This document shows positions 50,467-59,640 of a stretch of DNA of 64,000 bases, one piece after another (within the stretch, counting starts at the first letter, position 1; each line of letters opens with the position of its first letter). A program made the position numbers and the translations under genes. Source of the DNA: Ichthyophis bannanicus (lineage: Eukaryota > Chordata > Amphibia > Gymnophiona > Ichthyophiidae); contig CM066035.1 in assembly GCA_033557465.1 (NCBI GenBank), positions 902,379,309-902,443,308 of the forward strand, in the 5' to 3' direction. Under the pieces are notes generated by a model. It saw only the letters and a program-made list of their open reading frames with translations. It had not been told where the DNA came from and did no database searches.

Positions 50467-51544
50467 CTCTCTCTTAATGGGTTTTATCAGAGCAATCAAA
50501 ATATCAAGCTAACTGCAGACTTTGCTCCATTCATTAACTATAGCAAAAAACACTGTTATATTCGAGGGACAGGTCTCAGACTAGTACGGGGAGGAATCTT
50601 ATGAGGCAATGCCTCTGAACACCAATCCCCTTCTTTGCATCAAGGACCTGTGGTATCCCTCTTTTCCTTTTTATTGAAAAAATTAATCTATTAATGTCTT
50701 TTATAGTGGCATAATCCAGCTTTTGTTTCCCACTAATCGCATTCTACTGCAAGATCAAACTTTTCAACTGTAAAGTGTTCAAATAATGAAAAGTCCAATT
50801 TCTTTCAAAACGATAATCTTTCATAACTCTTGCAGTAATAAAGAGAATAGCTGGAGATGCTTATCTGAAAATTGGATCTTGAATCCCAACGCAAATCTGT
50901 AGCGCTTGTGCGTTTCACCGTGCAAGCAGTTTCTTCGGGGGAATCCAATTCGAAAGTGACATGCAGCTTCTTCTCAATACTCTTTTCTCTCTATCTCAGG
51001 ATCTCACTTCTCAAAAGGCATGCGCGGCGTTTTTTGAGAAGTGAGATCCTGAGAGAGAGAGAAAAGAGTATTGAGAAGAAGCTGCATGTCGCTTTCGAAT
51101 TGGATTCCCCCGAAGAAACTGCTTGCACGGTGAAACGCACAAGCGCTACAGACTTGCGTTGGGATTCAAGATCCGATTTTCAGATAAGCATCTCCAGCTA
51201 TTCTCTTTATTACTGCAAGAGTTATGAAAGATTATCGTTTTGAAAGAAATTGGACTTTTCATTATTTGAACACTTTGCAGTTGAAAAGTTTGATCTTGCA
51301 GTAGAATGCAATTAGTGGGAAACAAAAGCTGGATTATGCCACTATAAAAGACATTGATAGATTAATTTTTTGAATAAAAAGGAAAAGAGGGATACCACAG
51401 GTCCTTGATGCAAAGAAGGGGATTGGTGTTCAGGGGCATTGCCTCATAAGATTCCTCCCCGTACTAGTCTGAGACCTGTCCCTCGAATATAACAGTGTTT
51501 TTTGCTATAGTTAATGAACGGAGCAAAGTCTGCAGTTAGTTTGA
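50467..51544. mobile_element. 1.08-kb palindromic (foldback) insertion with 14-bp target duplication
   Basis: The two arms, 50504-51016 and 51032-51544, are both 513 bp and are reverse complements without gaps. By eye I count 11 mismatches (about 98% identity), nine of them transitions. The loop is 15 bases (51017-51031, ggcatgcgcggcgtt). A 37-bp nonpalindromic stretch (50467-50503) lies at the left edge. The insertion is flanked by cacccgttacagga at 50453-50466 and again at 51545-51558. Removing it and one duplicate restores the D9 RT reading frame (FAHRWPPVTGDNWVLSI). No coding capacity is evident. Its family is unknown to me. Confidence 0.9.
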
Positions 51545-51558
51545 CACCCGTTACAGGA
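51545..51558. repeat. Target duplication, right copy
   Basis: cacccgttacagga, immediately followed by the continuation of D9 RT (gacaattgggtc). Confidence 0.9.
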
Positions 51559-52450
51559 GACAATTGGGTCTTAAGCATAGTCAACAAGGGCTATATGCTC
51601 CATTTCCAACAGTTGCCGCCTCCTTACTTCCCAGGAGAGCCTCCAAGGCCTCCTCTGCGCACAGACCTCCTCCTTCGAGAGCTTCAGGGTCTGCTACGAG
51701 ACAAGGTGGTGGAGCCTGTGCCTCCCCACCTACAAGGTCACAGTTTCTACTCCAGGTACTTCCTAGTACCAAAGAGAACCGGAGGCCTCAGGCTTATTCT
51801 CAGCCTCAGAAATCTCAACAAGTTCTTGGAGAAAGAAAAGTTCAAGATGCTGACTCTTGGAACATTACTGTCCTACCTCCATCAGGGAGATTGGCTATGC
51901 TCCTTAGATCTAAAGGATGCGTACACTCACATCCTCATTCATCCAGACCACAGAAAGTACCTCAGGTTCATTGTGGGAGGAAACCATTATCAGTACCAGG
52001 TGCTGCCTTTCGGCCTCACCTCCGCCCCCAGAGTCTTTACAAAGTGCCTGGCAGTGGTGGTGGCATACTTGAGGAATCAGGGTATCTTTGTCTTCCCCTA
52101 CCTGGATGACTGGCTCATCAGGGGTTAGACGTGCCAGGAGGCCAGGCAAGCCACCCTCCGAACTATCTCTCTCCTTCAACACCTGGGTTTTGTCATAAAC
52201 TTCGAAAAGTCCACTTTGCTCCCCTCCCAGAACCTGGAGTTCATAGGGGCAAGGCTAGACTCTCTGCAAGCAAAGGCTTACTTGCCAGAAGACAGAGTCC
52301 AAAGACTGATGGACTTGGCAAGCCAGTTTCTCAGCGTGCCACTGGTTTCCGCCAGACTCTGTCTGAGGCTCCTGGGCCACATGGCATCGACAGTGCATGT
52401 GACTCCAAATGCCCGGCTCCACATGAGGGCCTGCCCAGTGGTGCCTCAGA
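51559..52450 (+). pseudogene. D9 reverse transcriptase
   Basis: The frame is open from the insertion to 52128: SIVNKGYMLHFQQLPPPYFP, SFYSRYFLVPKRTGGLRLIL, LNKFLEKEKFKMLTLGTLLS, WLCSLDLKDAYTHILIHPDH (motif A), YQVLPFGLTSAPRVFTKC (motif B) and VFPYLDDWLIRG (motif C, both aspartates), then TAG at 52126-52128. The same frame resumes and continues with LLQHLGFVINFEKS, LEFIGARLDSLQAKAYLPED and LRLLGHMASTVHVTPNARLH. The N-terminal few residues lie at 50373-50466, before the palindromic insertion. One nonsense codon is the only visible damage to the catalytic part. Confidence 0.85.
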
Positions 52451-53370
52451 ACTCAGTGGACACAGGCCACAGGCAGCCTCAGAGACAGAGTACGGGTGTC
52501 CAAACCATTCCTGAACTCCCTCCGCTGGTGGCTGCACCCTCCCAACTTACTACAAGGGGTGCCTTTTCAGATACCTGTGTTCACAGTAGTGTTAACTACC
52601 GATGCCTCCTTGCAAGGCTGGGGGGCACATTGTCTGGACAAGTACACCCAGGGCCTATGGGTCTCCCTGGGAGGCCAAGCAACAGATCAACCTACTGGAA
52701 CTACGGGCTATTCGCTTAGCCCTCAAAACTTTCTCTCAAACCCTGGCTCACCAGTCTGTCTTGGTACAGACAGACAACCAAGTAGCCATGTTCTATGTAA
52801 ATAAGCAGGGCGGCACTGGGTCCAGGCTCCTTTGTCAGGAGGCACAGGACCTTTGCGCTCAGGCACAACATGTTTCTCAAGGCTGTTTATCTCCCTGGCC
52901 AGGAGAACTTCCTGGCGGACAGGTTGAGCAGAGTTCTGCAGCCCCACGAATGGCAACTGCACCCATTAGTGGTTCAGAAAATTTTCCTGAAATGGGGTCT
53001 TCCATCCATAGATCTCTTTGCCAGTCCCCTGAACCGGCAGCTGCCCAGGTTCTGTTCCAGGCAACCGCATCCACTGAGGCTAGCAGCGGATGCTTTCCTG
53101 ATTTTTTGGTCCCAGGGCCTCCTGTGTGCGTTTCCTCCCACGCCTCTGGTGGCCCGAACCTTGTTCAAGATTCTAAAGGACAAGGCCTCGGTACTTCTGG
53201 TAACCCCCAGGTGGCCGAGGCAGCCTTGGTTTCCACTTCTGCTTCAACTGGCAGTGGACACCCCACTACCTCTGGGGTTGCAGCCCGACCTTCTCTCTCA
53301 GGATCAGGGTTCTCTTCTGCACCCCAACCTGAAATCTCTCAATTTGATGGCCTGGAGGCTGCAAGGGTAG
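52451..53370 (+). pseudogene. D9 RNase H and linker
   Basis: LTTDASLQGWGAHCLDKYTQ (about 52590), then in a shifted frame INLLELRAIRLALKTF, VQTDNQVAMFYVNKQGGTGS, a second shift, then FLKAVYLPGQENFLADRLSR (about 52873-52930) and the linker WGLPSIDLFASPLNRQLPRF, PTPLVARTLFKILKDKASVL and PRWPRQPWFPLLLQL, ending at TAG 53368-53370. The linker frame is open for 166 codons. Confidence 0.8.
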
Positions 53371-54080
53371 TGTTGGCTCCCTGGGGCCTGCCTCAGGAAG
53401 TTCAAGAGGTGGTCTTGGCCTCTAGGAAGAAGTCCACCAGAAAAACCTATGCCCTGAAATGGAGAAGGTTCTCTTTGTGGTGTCAGCTACGCACAGAAGA
53501 TCCTTTTTCCTGTTCTGTGCCAGTGGTGCTTCAGTACCTGCTGCACTTATCCAATCAGGCCTCGTCCAACTCTGTTCGGGTCCACCTCTCGGCTCTTGCA
53601 GCTCACCACTCACTAGTGGAGGGACACTCTTTGTCGGTTCACCCCTTGGTGTCCCGGTTCCTCAGAGGTTTGCTATTGCTCAAGTCTCCTATCCGTCCTC
53701 CAGCCCCTGAGTGGGAGTTGAATGTGGTCTTGCAACAACTGACTCGCCCACCCTTTGAGCCGATGGCTACTTGTCCTCTCCGCTTCCTTTCCTGGAAGAC
53801 GCTCTTCCTGGTAGCCTTAACCTCGGCCAGATGAGTGAGTGAGCTTCAGGCCCTGGTCTGTGACAGGCCTTACACTCACTTCTATAGGAACAGGGTAGTC
53901 CTTAGGACTCACCCTAAGTTCCTCCCAAAAGTTGTCTCCTCTTTCCACCTCAACCAGGAGGTGGTTCTTCCGACATTCTTCCCTAGGCCTCATGCAAGCC
54001 AGGCTGAGGCAGTCCTGCATACCCTGGACTATAGAAGGGCCTATCCTTCTACCTTGACCGTACACAGGGGCATAGAAGGG
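53340..54080 (+). pseudogene. D9 tyrosine recombinase, N-terminal and Arg I region
   Basis: VQEVVLASRKKSTRKTYALK, WRRFSLWCQLRTEDPF, LQYLLHLSNQASSNSVRVHL, PEWELNVVLQQLTRPPFEPM and FLSWKTLFLVALTSAR, then TGA at 53832-53834 and VSELQALVCDRPYTHFYRNR. By comparison with SARRISEL in D6, the TGA replaces the catalytic arginine codon (CGA to TGA). The frame resumes to HPKFLPKVVSSFHLNQEVVL and is cut by a LINE at about 54081. Confidence 0.85.
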
Positions 54081-56200
54081 CTACTTATTTATTTATTTAT
54101 TTTTATTTATTTATTTATTTGCAAGGCTTGATAGACCGCCCAGGCCGAGGCATCAGGGCGGTGTACAATAAAAACAAGCTGCTAGAAAATAAAGAGAGAA
54201 AGGAACTCCATTCAAGTGACAGGAAAGCATGAGAGAGAAAGACAGAAGAGAGGAAAGGACAGAATAGCAAGACCTGTGAATTAGGGTGGAAGGGGCAGGA
54301 ACAGAGGGTGGGGGATGGAATATGGAATGGGAAGAAAACCATCGAGACCGTTAGGGGGGTACCGGGAGATCAAAAGCCTGAGAGAAAAGATGGGTTTTAA
54401 GAAGAGCTTTGAAGTGCGGGAACGAAGGCTCAGTGCGGAGGGAGTGGGGGAGGGAGTTCCACAGTGCAGGGCCCAAGAAGAAGAAAGTGGAATGACGGGT
54501 GAGTTCAAGACGAGCTTGGGATGGGGATGGAAGAAAGAGACGATTACTGTGGGAGGAACGAAGAAGACGAGGGACGGGCTGGTGATAGATAAGATCAGAT
54601 AGATATTGAGGGATACCTGTATGGAGAGCTTTGTGAGTGGTAATAAGGTACTTGTAGATAAACCGAAATTTAATGGGGAGCCAGTGAAGGGAGAGGAGGC
54701 AAGGAGTGATATGATCAGAAGGGGAAGAAAAGGTAATTAACCGGGCAGCAGTGTTTTGGATGAGCTGGAGACGACCGAGTTGATAAGAAGGAAGACCAGC
54801 AAAGATAGAGTTACGGTAGTCCAGACGGGAGATTACGAGGGAGAGAACTAGAGTAGTGAGAGACGAGGTAGAAAGGTAGGGCCGGAGAGAGCGAATACGA
54901 CGGAGGTGAAAGAAGCAGCTACGAGCAAGGGAGGAAATATGAGGGTGAAAAGACAGGGAGGAGTCAAGGGTAACCCCAAGATAGCGGAGAGAGGGAACAA
55001 CAGGGATAGGAAGGGAGGACATAAAAGGGGTCAGAGTGGGAGGAGGAATAGTGAAGGAGAACCAAATAGCCGAGGATTTAGAAGGGTTGACACAGAGAAA
55101 GTTATCAGAAAACCAGGAGGCAATAAGATCAAGGCAGGAATTGAGAGGGGAGAGATCCGGAGAGGCAGAATTGGTATGATGAATAAGAAGAATATCGTCG
55201 GCATAGAAGTAGGAGGAGATACCGGATTGTTGGATAAGGAGGGCAAGTGGAGCCAGAAAAATATTGAAAAGCAGAGGGGCAAAAATAGAACCTTGTGGAA
55301 CACCACAGTGCAGAGGGAAAGGGGCTGAGGCGGTGTGACCAGCGTGCACAGTGAAGGTACGAAGGGAGAGAAAGGACTGAAACCAATGGAGGACAGTACC
55401 TTGGATACCAAAATCAGATAGACGAGAGAGGAGAGTGTGATGATCTATGACATCGAAGGCGGCGGAAAGGTCTAGGGAAACAGCTATAGATAAATCACCC
55501 CGGTCGTGAGAGCGGTGAAGTTCATTGAGAAGGGCAAGAAGTATGGTTTCGATGCTGTGCACAGACCTAAAACCAGATTGACGGGGATGGAGAGAAAGGG
55601 TGGAGTCAAGATGTGCAGAAAGCTGAGAAAAAACCACCTTTTCCAGAATTTTTGAAAGAAAAGGAAGGTTAGAAACGGGCCGCCAGTTTGCGGGGAGGCT
55701 AGGATCGAGAGTAGACTTCTTCAAGATAGGGCGGACTATAGCGTGCTTCCAACGGGTAGGGAAAGTGCCAGAGGAGAGACTAGAATTGATTATAGCCAGG
55801 ATATAAGGCAAAAGGTGAAGGGCGGGGTCAAGGAGCCAGGTGGAAGGAAGGGGGTCGAGAGAACAGGTTGTTTTATGAGATGAAGAGAGAACCTTAAGGA
55901 GCTCTGCGGAGGTGATGGGGTGAAAAGAGCGCCAAGTATGAGGGAAGACACTGGAAGGGGGAGGGGAAGGAATAAGGGAGGGAGCAGAGGAAGAAAGGGA
56001 GAGAGGAGGGGTACAATAGGGAAAGGAGGAACGGAGAGACTGGATTTTATCGACAAAGAAGGACGCGAGACTTGTCGGACTAGGGGCAGTGGAGGGGGGT
56101 GCTAATGAAGGGGGATGAACGGAGGAAGAGGATAGTGAATGGAGTACCTGATACAGACGACGGGAAGAGTTAGAGGAGGAAGTAATGAGATCAGAGAAAT
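54081..56200 (-). mobile_element. L2-like LINE, 5'-truncated, inserted in D9 recombinase
   Basis: On the minus strand: a long RT frame, a 3' UTR with the reverse complement of accgcccaggccgaggcatc, and a terminal (AAAT)n tail seen on the plus strand as (ttta)n at 54084-54120. D9 recombinase sequence flanks both sides. Near the 5' junction, agaaatatgtcctcag and agaaatatgtactcag form a short repeat (about 56195-56226). I could not define a clean target duplication. Confidence 0.85.
54351..55811 (-). CDS. L2-like LINE reverse transcriptase, long open frame
   Basis: 486 codons are open in the stated span, and by my reading the same frame stays open upstream (to about 56130) through SFFVDKIQSLR and FPHTWRSFHPI, typical of the region before the RT. 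RT motifs: NWRPVSNLPFLSKILEKVVF, HPRQSGFRSVHSIETILLAL, VSLDLSAAFDVIDHHTLLSR (A), HCGVPQGSIFAPLLFNIFLA (B), SSYFYADDILLIHHT (C), then SLRYLGVTLDSSLSFHPHIS, ISRLDYRNSIFAGLPS, QNTAARLITF, LHWLPIKFRFIYKYLITTHK and LGPALWNSLPHSLRTEP. No stop within the RT. Only the endonuclease is missing, through 5' truncation. It is the best preserved LINE frame in the window. It cannot be expressed as a complete ORF2. Confidence 0.85.
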   Translation of the reverse strand: MPYILAIINSSLSSGTFPTRWKHAIVRPILKKSTLDPSLPANWRPVSNLPFLSKILEKVVFSQLSAHLDSTLSLHPRQSGFRSVHSIETILLALLNELHRSHDRGDLSIAVSLDLSAAFDVIDHHTLLSRLSDFGIQGTVLHWFQSFLSLRTFTVHAGHTASAPFPLHCGVPQGSIFAPLLFNIFLAPLALLIQQSGISSYFYADDILLIHHTNSASPDLSPLNSCLDLIASWFSDNFLCVNPSKSSAIWFSFTIPPPTLTPFMSSLPIPVVPSLRYLGVTLDSSLSFHPHISSLARSCFFHLRRIRSLRPYLSTSSLTTLVLSLVISRLDYRNSIFAGLPSYQLGRLQLIQNTAARLITFSSPSDHITPCLLSLHWLPIKFRFIYKYLITTHKALHTGIPQYLSDLIYHQPVPRLLRSSHSNRLFLPSPSQARLELTRHSTFFFLGPALWNSLPHSLRTEPSFPHFKALLKTHLFSQAFDLPVPP

Positions 56201-56203
56201 ATG

Positions 56204-56541
56204 TCCTCAGAGAAATATGTACTCAGCTCTTCATATCTTTTGACCCTAATAATTTGGGGTTATCTGTGTCCAAGCGTACCTTGTCCATCTGGGTGGCTGA
56301 CTGTATCACCTGGGCTTACAGGGCAGCTGACCTTCCCTTGCAGGGTCGGGTCACGGCCCACCGTGTCAGGGCTATGGCTGCCTCAGTAGCTCATCTCCGC
56401 TCTGTACCGTTGGCAGACATCTGCAGGGCTGCAACTTGGTCCTCAAGCCAGACTTTTGCAGCTCATTACTGCCTGGAGAGGGAGTCCCGTAGGGACAGTG
56501 CTTTTGGCCAGGCAGTACTCCGGAATCTCTTTGAGGTTTAG
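56204..56541 (+). pseudogene. D9 tyrosine recombinase, C-terminal region
   Basis: It resumes after the LINE: QLFISFDPNNLGLSVSKRTL, IWVADCITWAYRAADLPLQG, VTAHRVRAMAASVAHLRSVP (His and Arg of the HxxR box), DICRAATWSSSQTFAAHYCL (nucleophilic Tyr) and RESRRDSAFGQAVLRNLFEV, then TAG at 56539-56541. This part is unbroken and shows the natural C-terminus of the family. Confidence 0.85.
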
Positions 56542-56667
56542 GCAACTCCTGCCCTCCAGCCCTCCGTTGGGCTACTGGTGGGGGTTCTCTTTCAGTGAAA
56601 GCCTTTCTCTGATGCTGGGACTAGAGGGAGTTCTCTTGTTCAGCCTGGGTTCCTGGTAGCCCAGAGC

Positions 56668-57041
56668 TAGGGAGTCACCCATATGTGAGGACTGACTTCC
56701 TGCTTGGTCCTGGAGAAAGAGTAGTTACTCACCTGTAACAGGTGTTCTCCAGGAGCAGCAGGAATCAGTCCTCACAACCCTCCCTCCTCCCCTAGGAGTT
56801 GCAGTTGTACATAGTTCATTTTTGTATTTTTTGTGCTGTCTTTTAGCTATGTCATCAGACTGAGCAAGATGGCACCTTTAGGCGGGAAGGGGACCGCGCA
56901 TGCGTGCAGTATTCCCAAAGGCTTTCATAGAAAGCTGGGGAAATGCTCCGCAAGGGCTCCATTGACGTCGATGTCACCCATATGTGAGGACTGATTCCTG
57001 TTGCTCCTGGAGAACACCTGTTACAGGTGAGTAACTTCTCT
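56668..57041. repeat. D9 internal complementary region and right inverted terminal repeat
   Basis: ICR: gagtcacccatatgtgagga, cttggtcctggaga (complement of the left end, including its own variant ggacc), then aagagtagttactcacctgt. Right repeat: ggcttt catagaaagctgg, dyad attgacgtcgatg, palindrome cacctgttacaggtg at 57015-57029, end gtaacttctct. Confidence 0.85.
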
Positions 57042-57675
57042 TTAGGTTGACTTACCAGGGGAAGGAATTAAAGATATAATTGGTTGGTGGGGACGCAAAG
57101 CTGAAGGTTGACCTAAGGTGCCTAATAGCTTTGCATTGGCCTTGAGTTATCACTACCTCAAAATGAAGTTATTGATAGGTTTAATTAACATTAAAGGACA
57201 CATATGATATACAGCTTCATTTCTATAGACTTTGAATTCTGACTTGGGAGTTACAATCTTTTAAATATTTCATAAAACATTTTTTGTGGAGTTCTGAAAA
57301 CTAATTTTCACAACAATCTGTAAACTAGAATATGTTGCACTTCACTATTTAATTTTATTCTGCCTTCTACAGTTTTCTTCTTCAAATCTATGTGTACCAA
57401 AGGTATAATTCAAACAACACAGGACCAAAAAACGCGACTCCACAAAAAATCTGCCAGCAATTTCTCTGTTCAAAGCAATTTATTATTTTATTTATTTAGT
57501 TAACTGTATTTATATCCCGCTTTTTAATGGGTGAAAGCAATGGTTTCAGAGCTGGATTAAGGGCTGGTTTATTCACTGATATTTCTGAGGCTTTATGAGG
57601 CCTTTGCTTAATACTTGTATCTAAATGTGTGAGAAGATACTAATTTGACCACATGAATGTTGAAGGTTTTTTATG
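57042..57675. other. Unassigned AT-rich sequence with a short LINE tail
   Basis: No coding region or RNA gene is recognisable. At about 57478-57535 (tttattatttta, then gtatttatatcccgcttttt) there is a short antisense LINE-type 3' end. The rest may be older single-copy host DNA. Confidence 0.4.
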
Positions 57676-57683
57676 ACCTATGA
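57676..57683. repeat. hAT target duplication, left copy
   Basis: acctatga, matched exactly at 60468-60475. Confidence 0.9.
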
Positions 57684-57766
57684 CAGCGATGGCGAACCTA
57701 TGGCACGCGTGCCAGCTGTGGCACGCGAAGGCCTTGCAGCTGGCACGCGGGAAGGTCGCACATTAA

Positions 57767-58116
57767 AAAAAAAAAAAAAGCTGCCCGCTGCCGCCGCGGC
57801 GGCATGGAGTGTCCCGCGGGGCTCCCTCTGCCCGGCGGGACTCTCCCGGCGCTGCTCAGCCCCTCTCTGCCGGCTTGCAGAGACGCGAAGGGAGAGTCTC
57901 CCTCGCGTCTCTGTTAAGCCCGCAGGAGCTGATGGGAAATTTCCCATCTGCCCCTGCGGGCTTAAGAGAGACGCGAGGGAGACTCTCTCTCCCTTCGCGT
58001 CTCTGCAAGCCGGCAGAGAGGGGCTGAGCAGCGCCGGGAGAGTCCCGCCGGGCAGAGGGAGCCCCGCGGGACACTCCATGCCGCCGCGGCGGCAGCGGGC
58101 AGCTTTTTTTTTTTTT
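57767..58116. repeat. GC-rich palindrome inside the hAT element
   Basis: Arms 57780-57941 and 57942-58103 are reverse complements with a few mismatches and one 4-bp length difference (an extra agag in the right arm). They are flanked by an A run on the left and a T run on the right that extend the pairing. The centre is gatgggaaatttcccatc (57931-57948). The arms include gccgccgcggcggc and are CpG-rich. It would extrude as a long hairpin. Apparent open frames on both strands here (57673-58200) are a by-product. Confidence 0.9.
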
Positions 58117-58129
58117 ATTGCCATGAGCC

Positions 58130-59640
58130 GAGGGAGGGGGGTTAAGACTGGCACTGGGGGAGGGGGGGAGAGGGGGGGGTTAAGACTGGCAATGGGCTAG
58201 GGAGGGAGAGAGGGGGTTAAGACTGGCAATGGGCTAGGGAGGGAGGGAGGGGGGTTTAAGACTGGCAATGGGCTAGGGAGGGAGGGAGGTTAAGACTGGC
58301 AATGGGCTAGGGAGGGAGGGGGGTTGAGACTGGCAATGGGCTAGGGAGGGAGGGAGGGAGGGGGTTGAGACTGGCAATGGGCTAGGGAGGGAGGGGGGTT
58401 GAGACTGGCAATGGGCTAGGGAGGGAGGGAGGGGGTTAAGACTGGCAATGGGCTAGGGAGGGGGGGAGGTAGGTTAAGACTGGCAATGGGCTAGGGAGGG
58501 AGGGAGGTTAAGACTGGCAATGGGCTAGGGAGGGGGAGGGGGGTTGAGACTGGCAATGGGCTAGGGAGGGAGGGGGGTTGAGACTGGCAATGGGCTAGGG
58601 AGGGGGGGGTTAAGACTGGCAGTGGGCTGGGGAGGGGGGTTAAGACGCAGTGGGCTATGGGGGGGAGTTAAGACTAGCAATGGGCTGTGGGCTGATGAGG
58701 GCTGGCAATGGGCTATGAGCTGATGAGGGCTGTCTGGAAATGGGGTGATGGGGGGGTTAGGACTGGTAATGGGCTATGGGGGGTTAAGACTGGTGGGCTG
58801 ATGGGGGGGGTTAGGACTGGTAATGGGCTATGGGGGGGGTTAAGACTGGTAGTGGGCTGATGGGGGTGTAGGACTGATAATGGGTTATGGGGGGGGCTAG
58901 GACAGGAAATGGGCTGATGGGGAGGGGTTAGGACTTGAGGTGGGCTGATGTGGTTAGGACTGGTAATGGGCTGTGGGCTGATGGGGGGGTTTAGGACTGG
59001 CAATGGGCTATGGGGGGCTGACTGGAAATGGGCTGATGGGGGGTTAGGACTGGTAAAGGGTTATAGGGGGGGGCTTAAACTGAAAATGGGGTGATGGGGG
59101 TTAGGACTGGAAGTTGATTGACGGGGGGCTAGGACTGGTAATGGGTTGGGGTGTTGCTAGGACTGGAAATGGGCTGAGTGGAAGGGGAGGCTTGAACTGC
59201 AAATAGCTGATGGGGAGGGGGCTTGGAATGGAAATGGGCTGTGAGGGAAGGGAGCTAGGACTGAAAATGGGCTGATGGAAAAGCTAGGATAGGACTGGAA
59301 ATGGGCTGTTGGGGGAGCTAAGATTGGAAATGGGCTGTGGTGGGGGCTTGAATTGAAATGGACTCATGGAGGGGCTAGAACTGGAAGTAGGCTCATGGGG
59401 GGCTTGGACTGGAATTGGGCTGAGTGGAGGGGAGCTATGATTTGACATGGGCTGATGGTGGGGCTAGGAAATGAGTAGAAATGGGCTGATGGGGGGGCTA
59501 GGATTGAAAATGAGCTGATGAAGGGACTTGGACTGGAAATGGGCTGATGCAGGGACTAGAAGGGAATGGATGCTGGGTGAGACTGGAACTAGAAGGGAGC
59601 TGATGTTGGGGGAGGATTAGAATGGGATGGGGCTGGGAGA
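58130..59640. repeat. G-rich minisatellite inside the hAT element
   Basis: About 14 fairly regular units of 32-43 bp (ttaagactggcaatgggct followed by a run of aggg repeats) lie at about 58135-58650. After that, looser units continue to about 59640 (ggactggaaatgggctgatg type). On the plus strand nearly every unit carries several ggg triplets. Confidence 0.85.

Larger units (their letters stand above)
48104..57041 (+). mobile_element. D9: full-length DIRS-type retrotransposon with two insertions
   Basis: The left inverted repeat starts at 48104 (tctccaggaccaagcagga). Gag 48492-50372; RT 50373 to about 52450, interrupted by a palindromic element (50467-51544); RNase H and linker to 53370; recombinase 53340-54080 and 56204-56541, interrupted by an L2-like LINE; ICR 56668-56790; right repeat ending near 57041. 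Subfamily as D4 and D5. It carries frameshifts in gag and a few nonsense codons in pol. Confidence 0.9.

Noticed and set aside
50872..51243. A 123-codon open frame across the centre of the 1.08-kb palindrome
   Set aside because: It reads through both arms and the loop, so its second half is only the reverse complement of the first. There is no domain and no independent support.
57673..58200. Open frames of 158-175 codons on both strands in the GC-rich palindrome
   Set aside because: The composition (Gly/Ala/Pro/Arg), near-identical products on both strands and the poly-A/T flanks show they come from the inverted repeat itself.
58130..59640. Regular repeats in the hAT element as a possible CRISPR array
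   Set aside because: The units are contiguous tandem repeats without unique spacers, in a vertebrate transposon.
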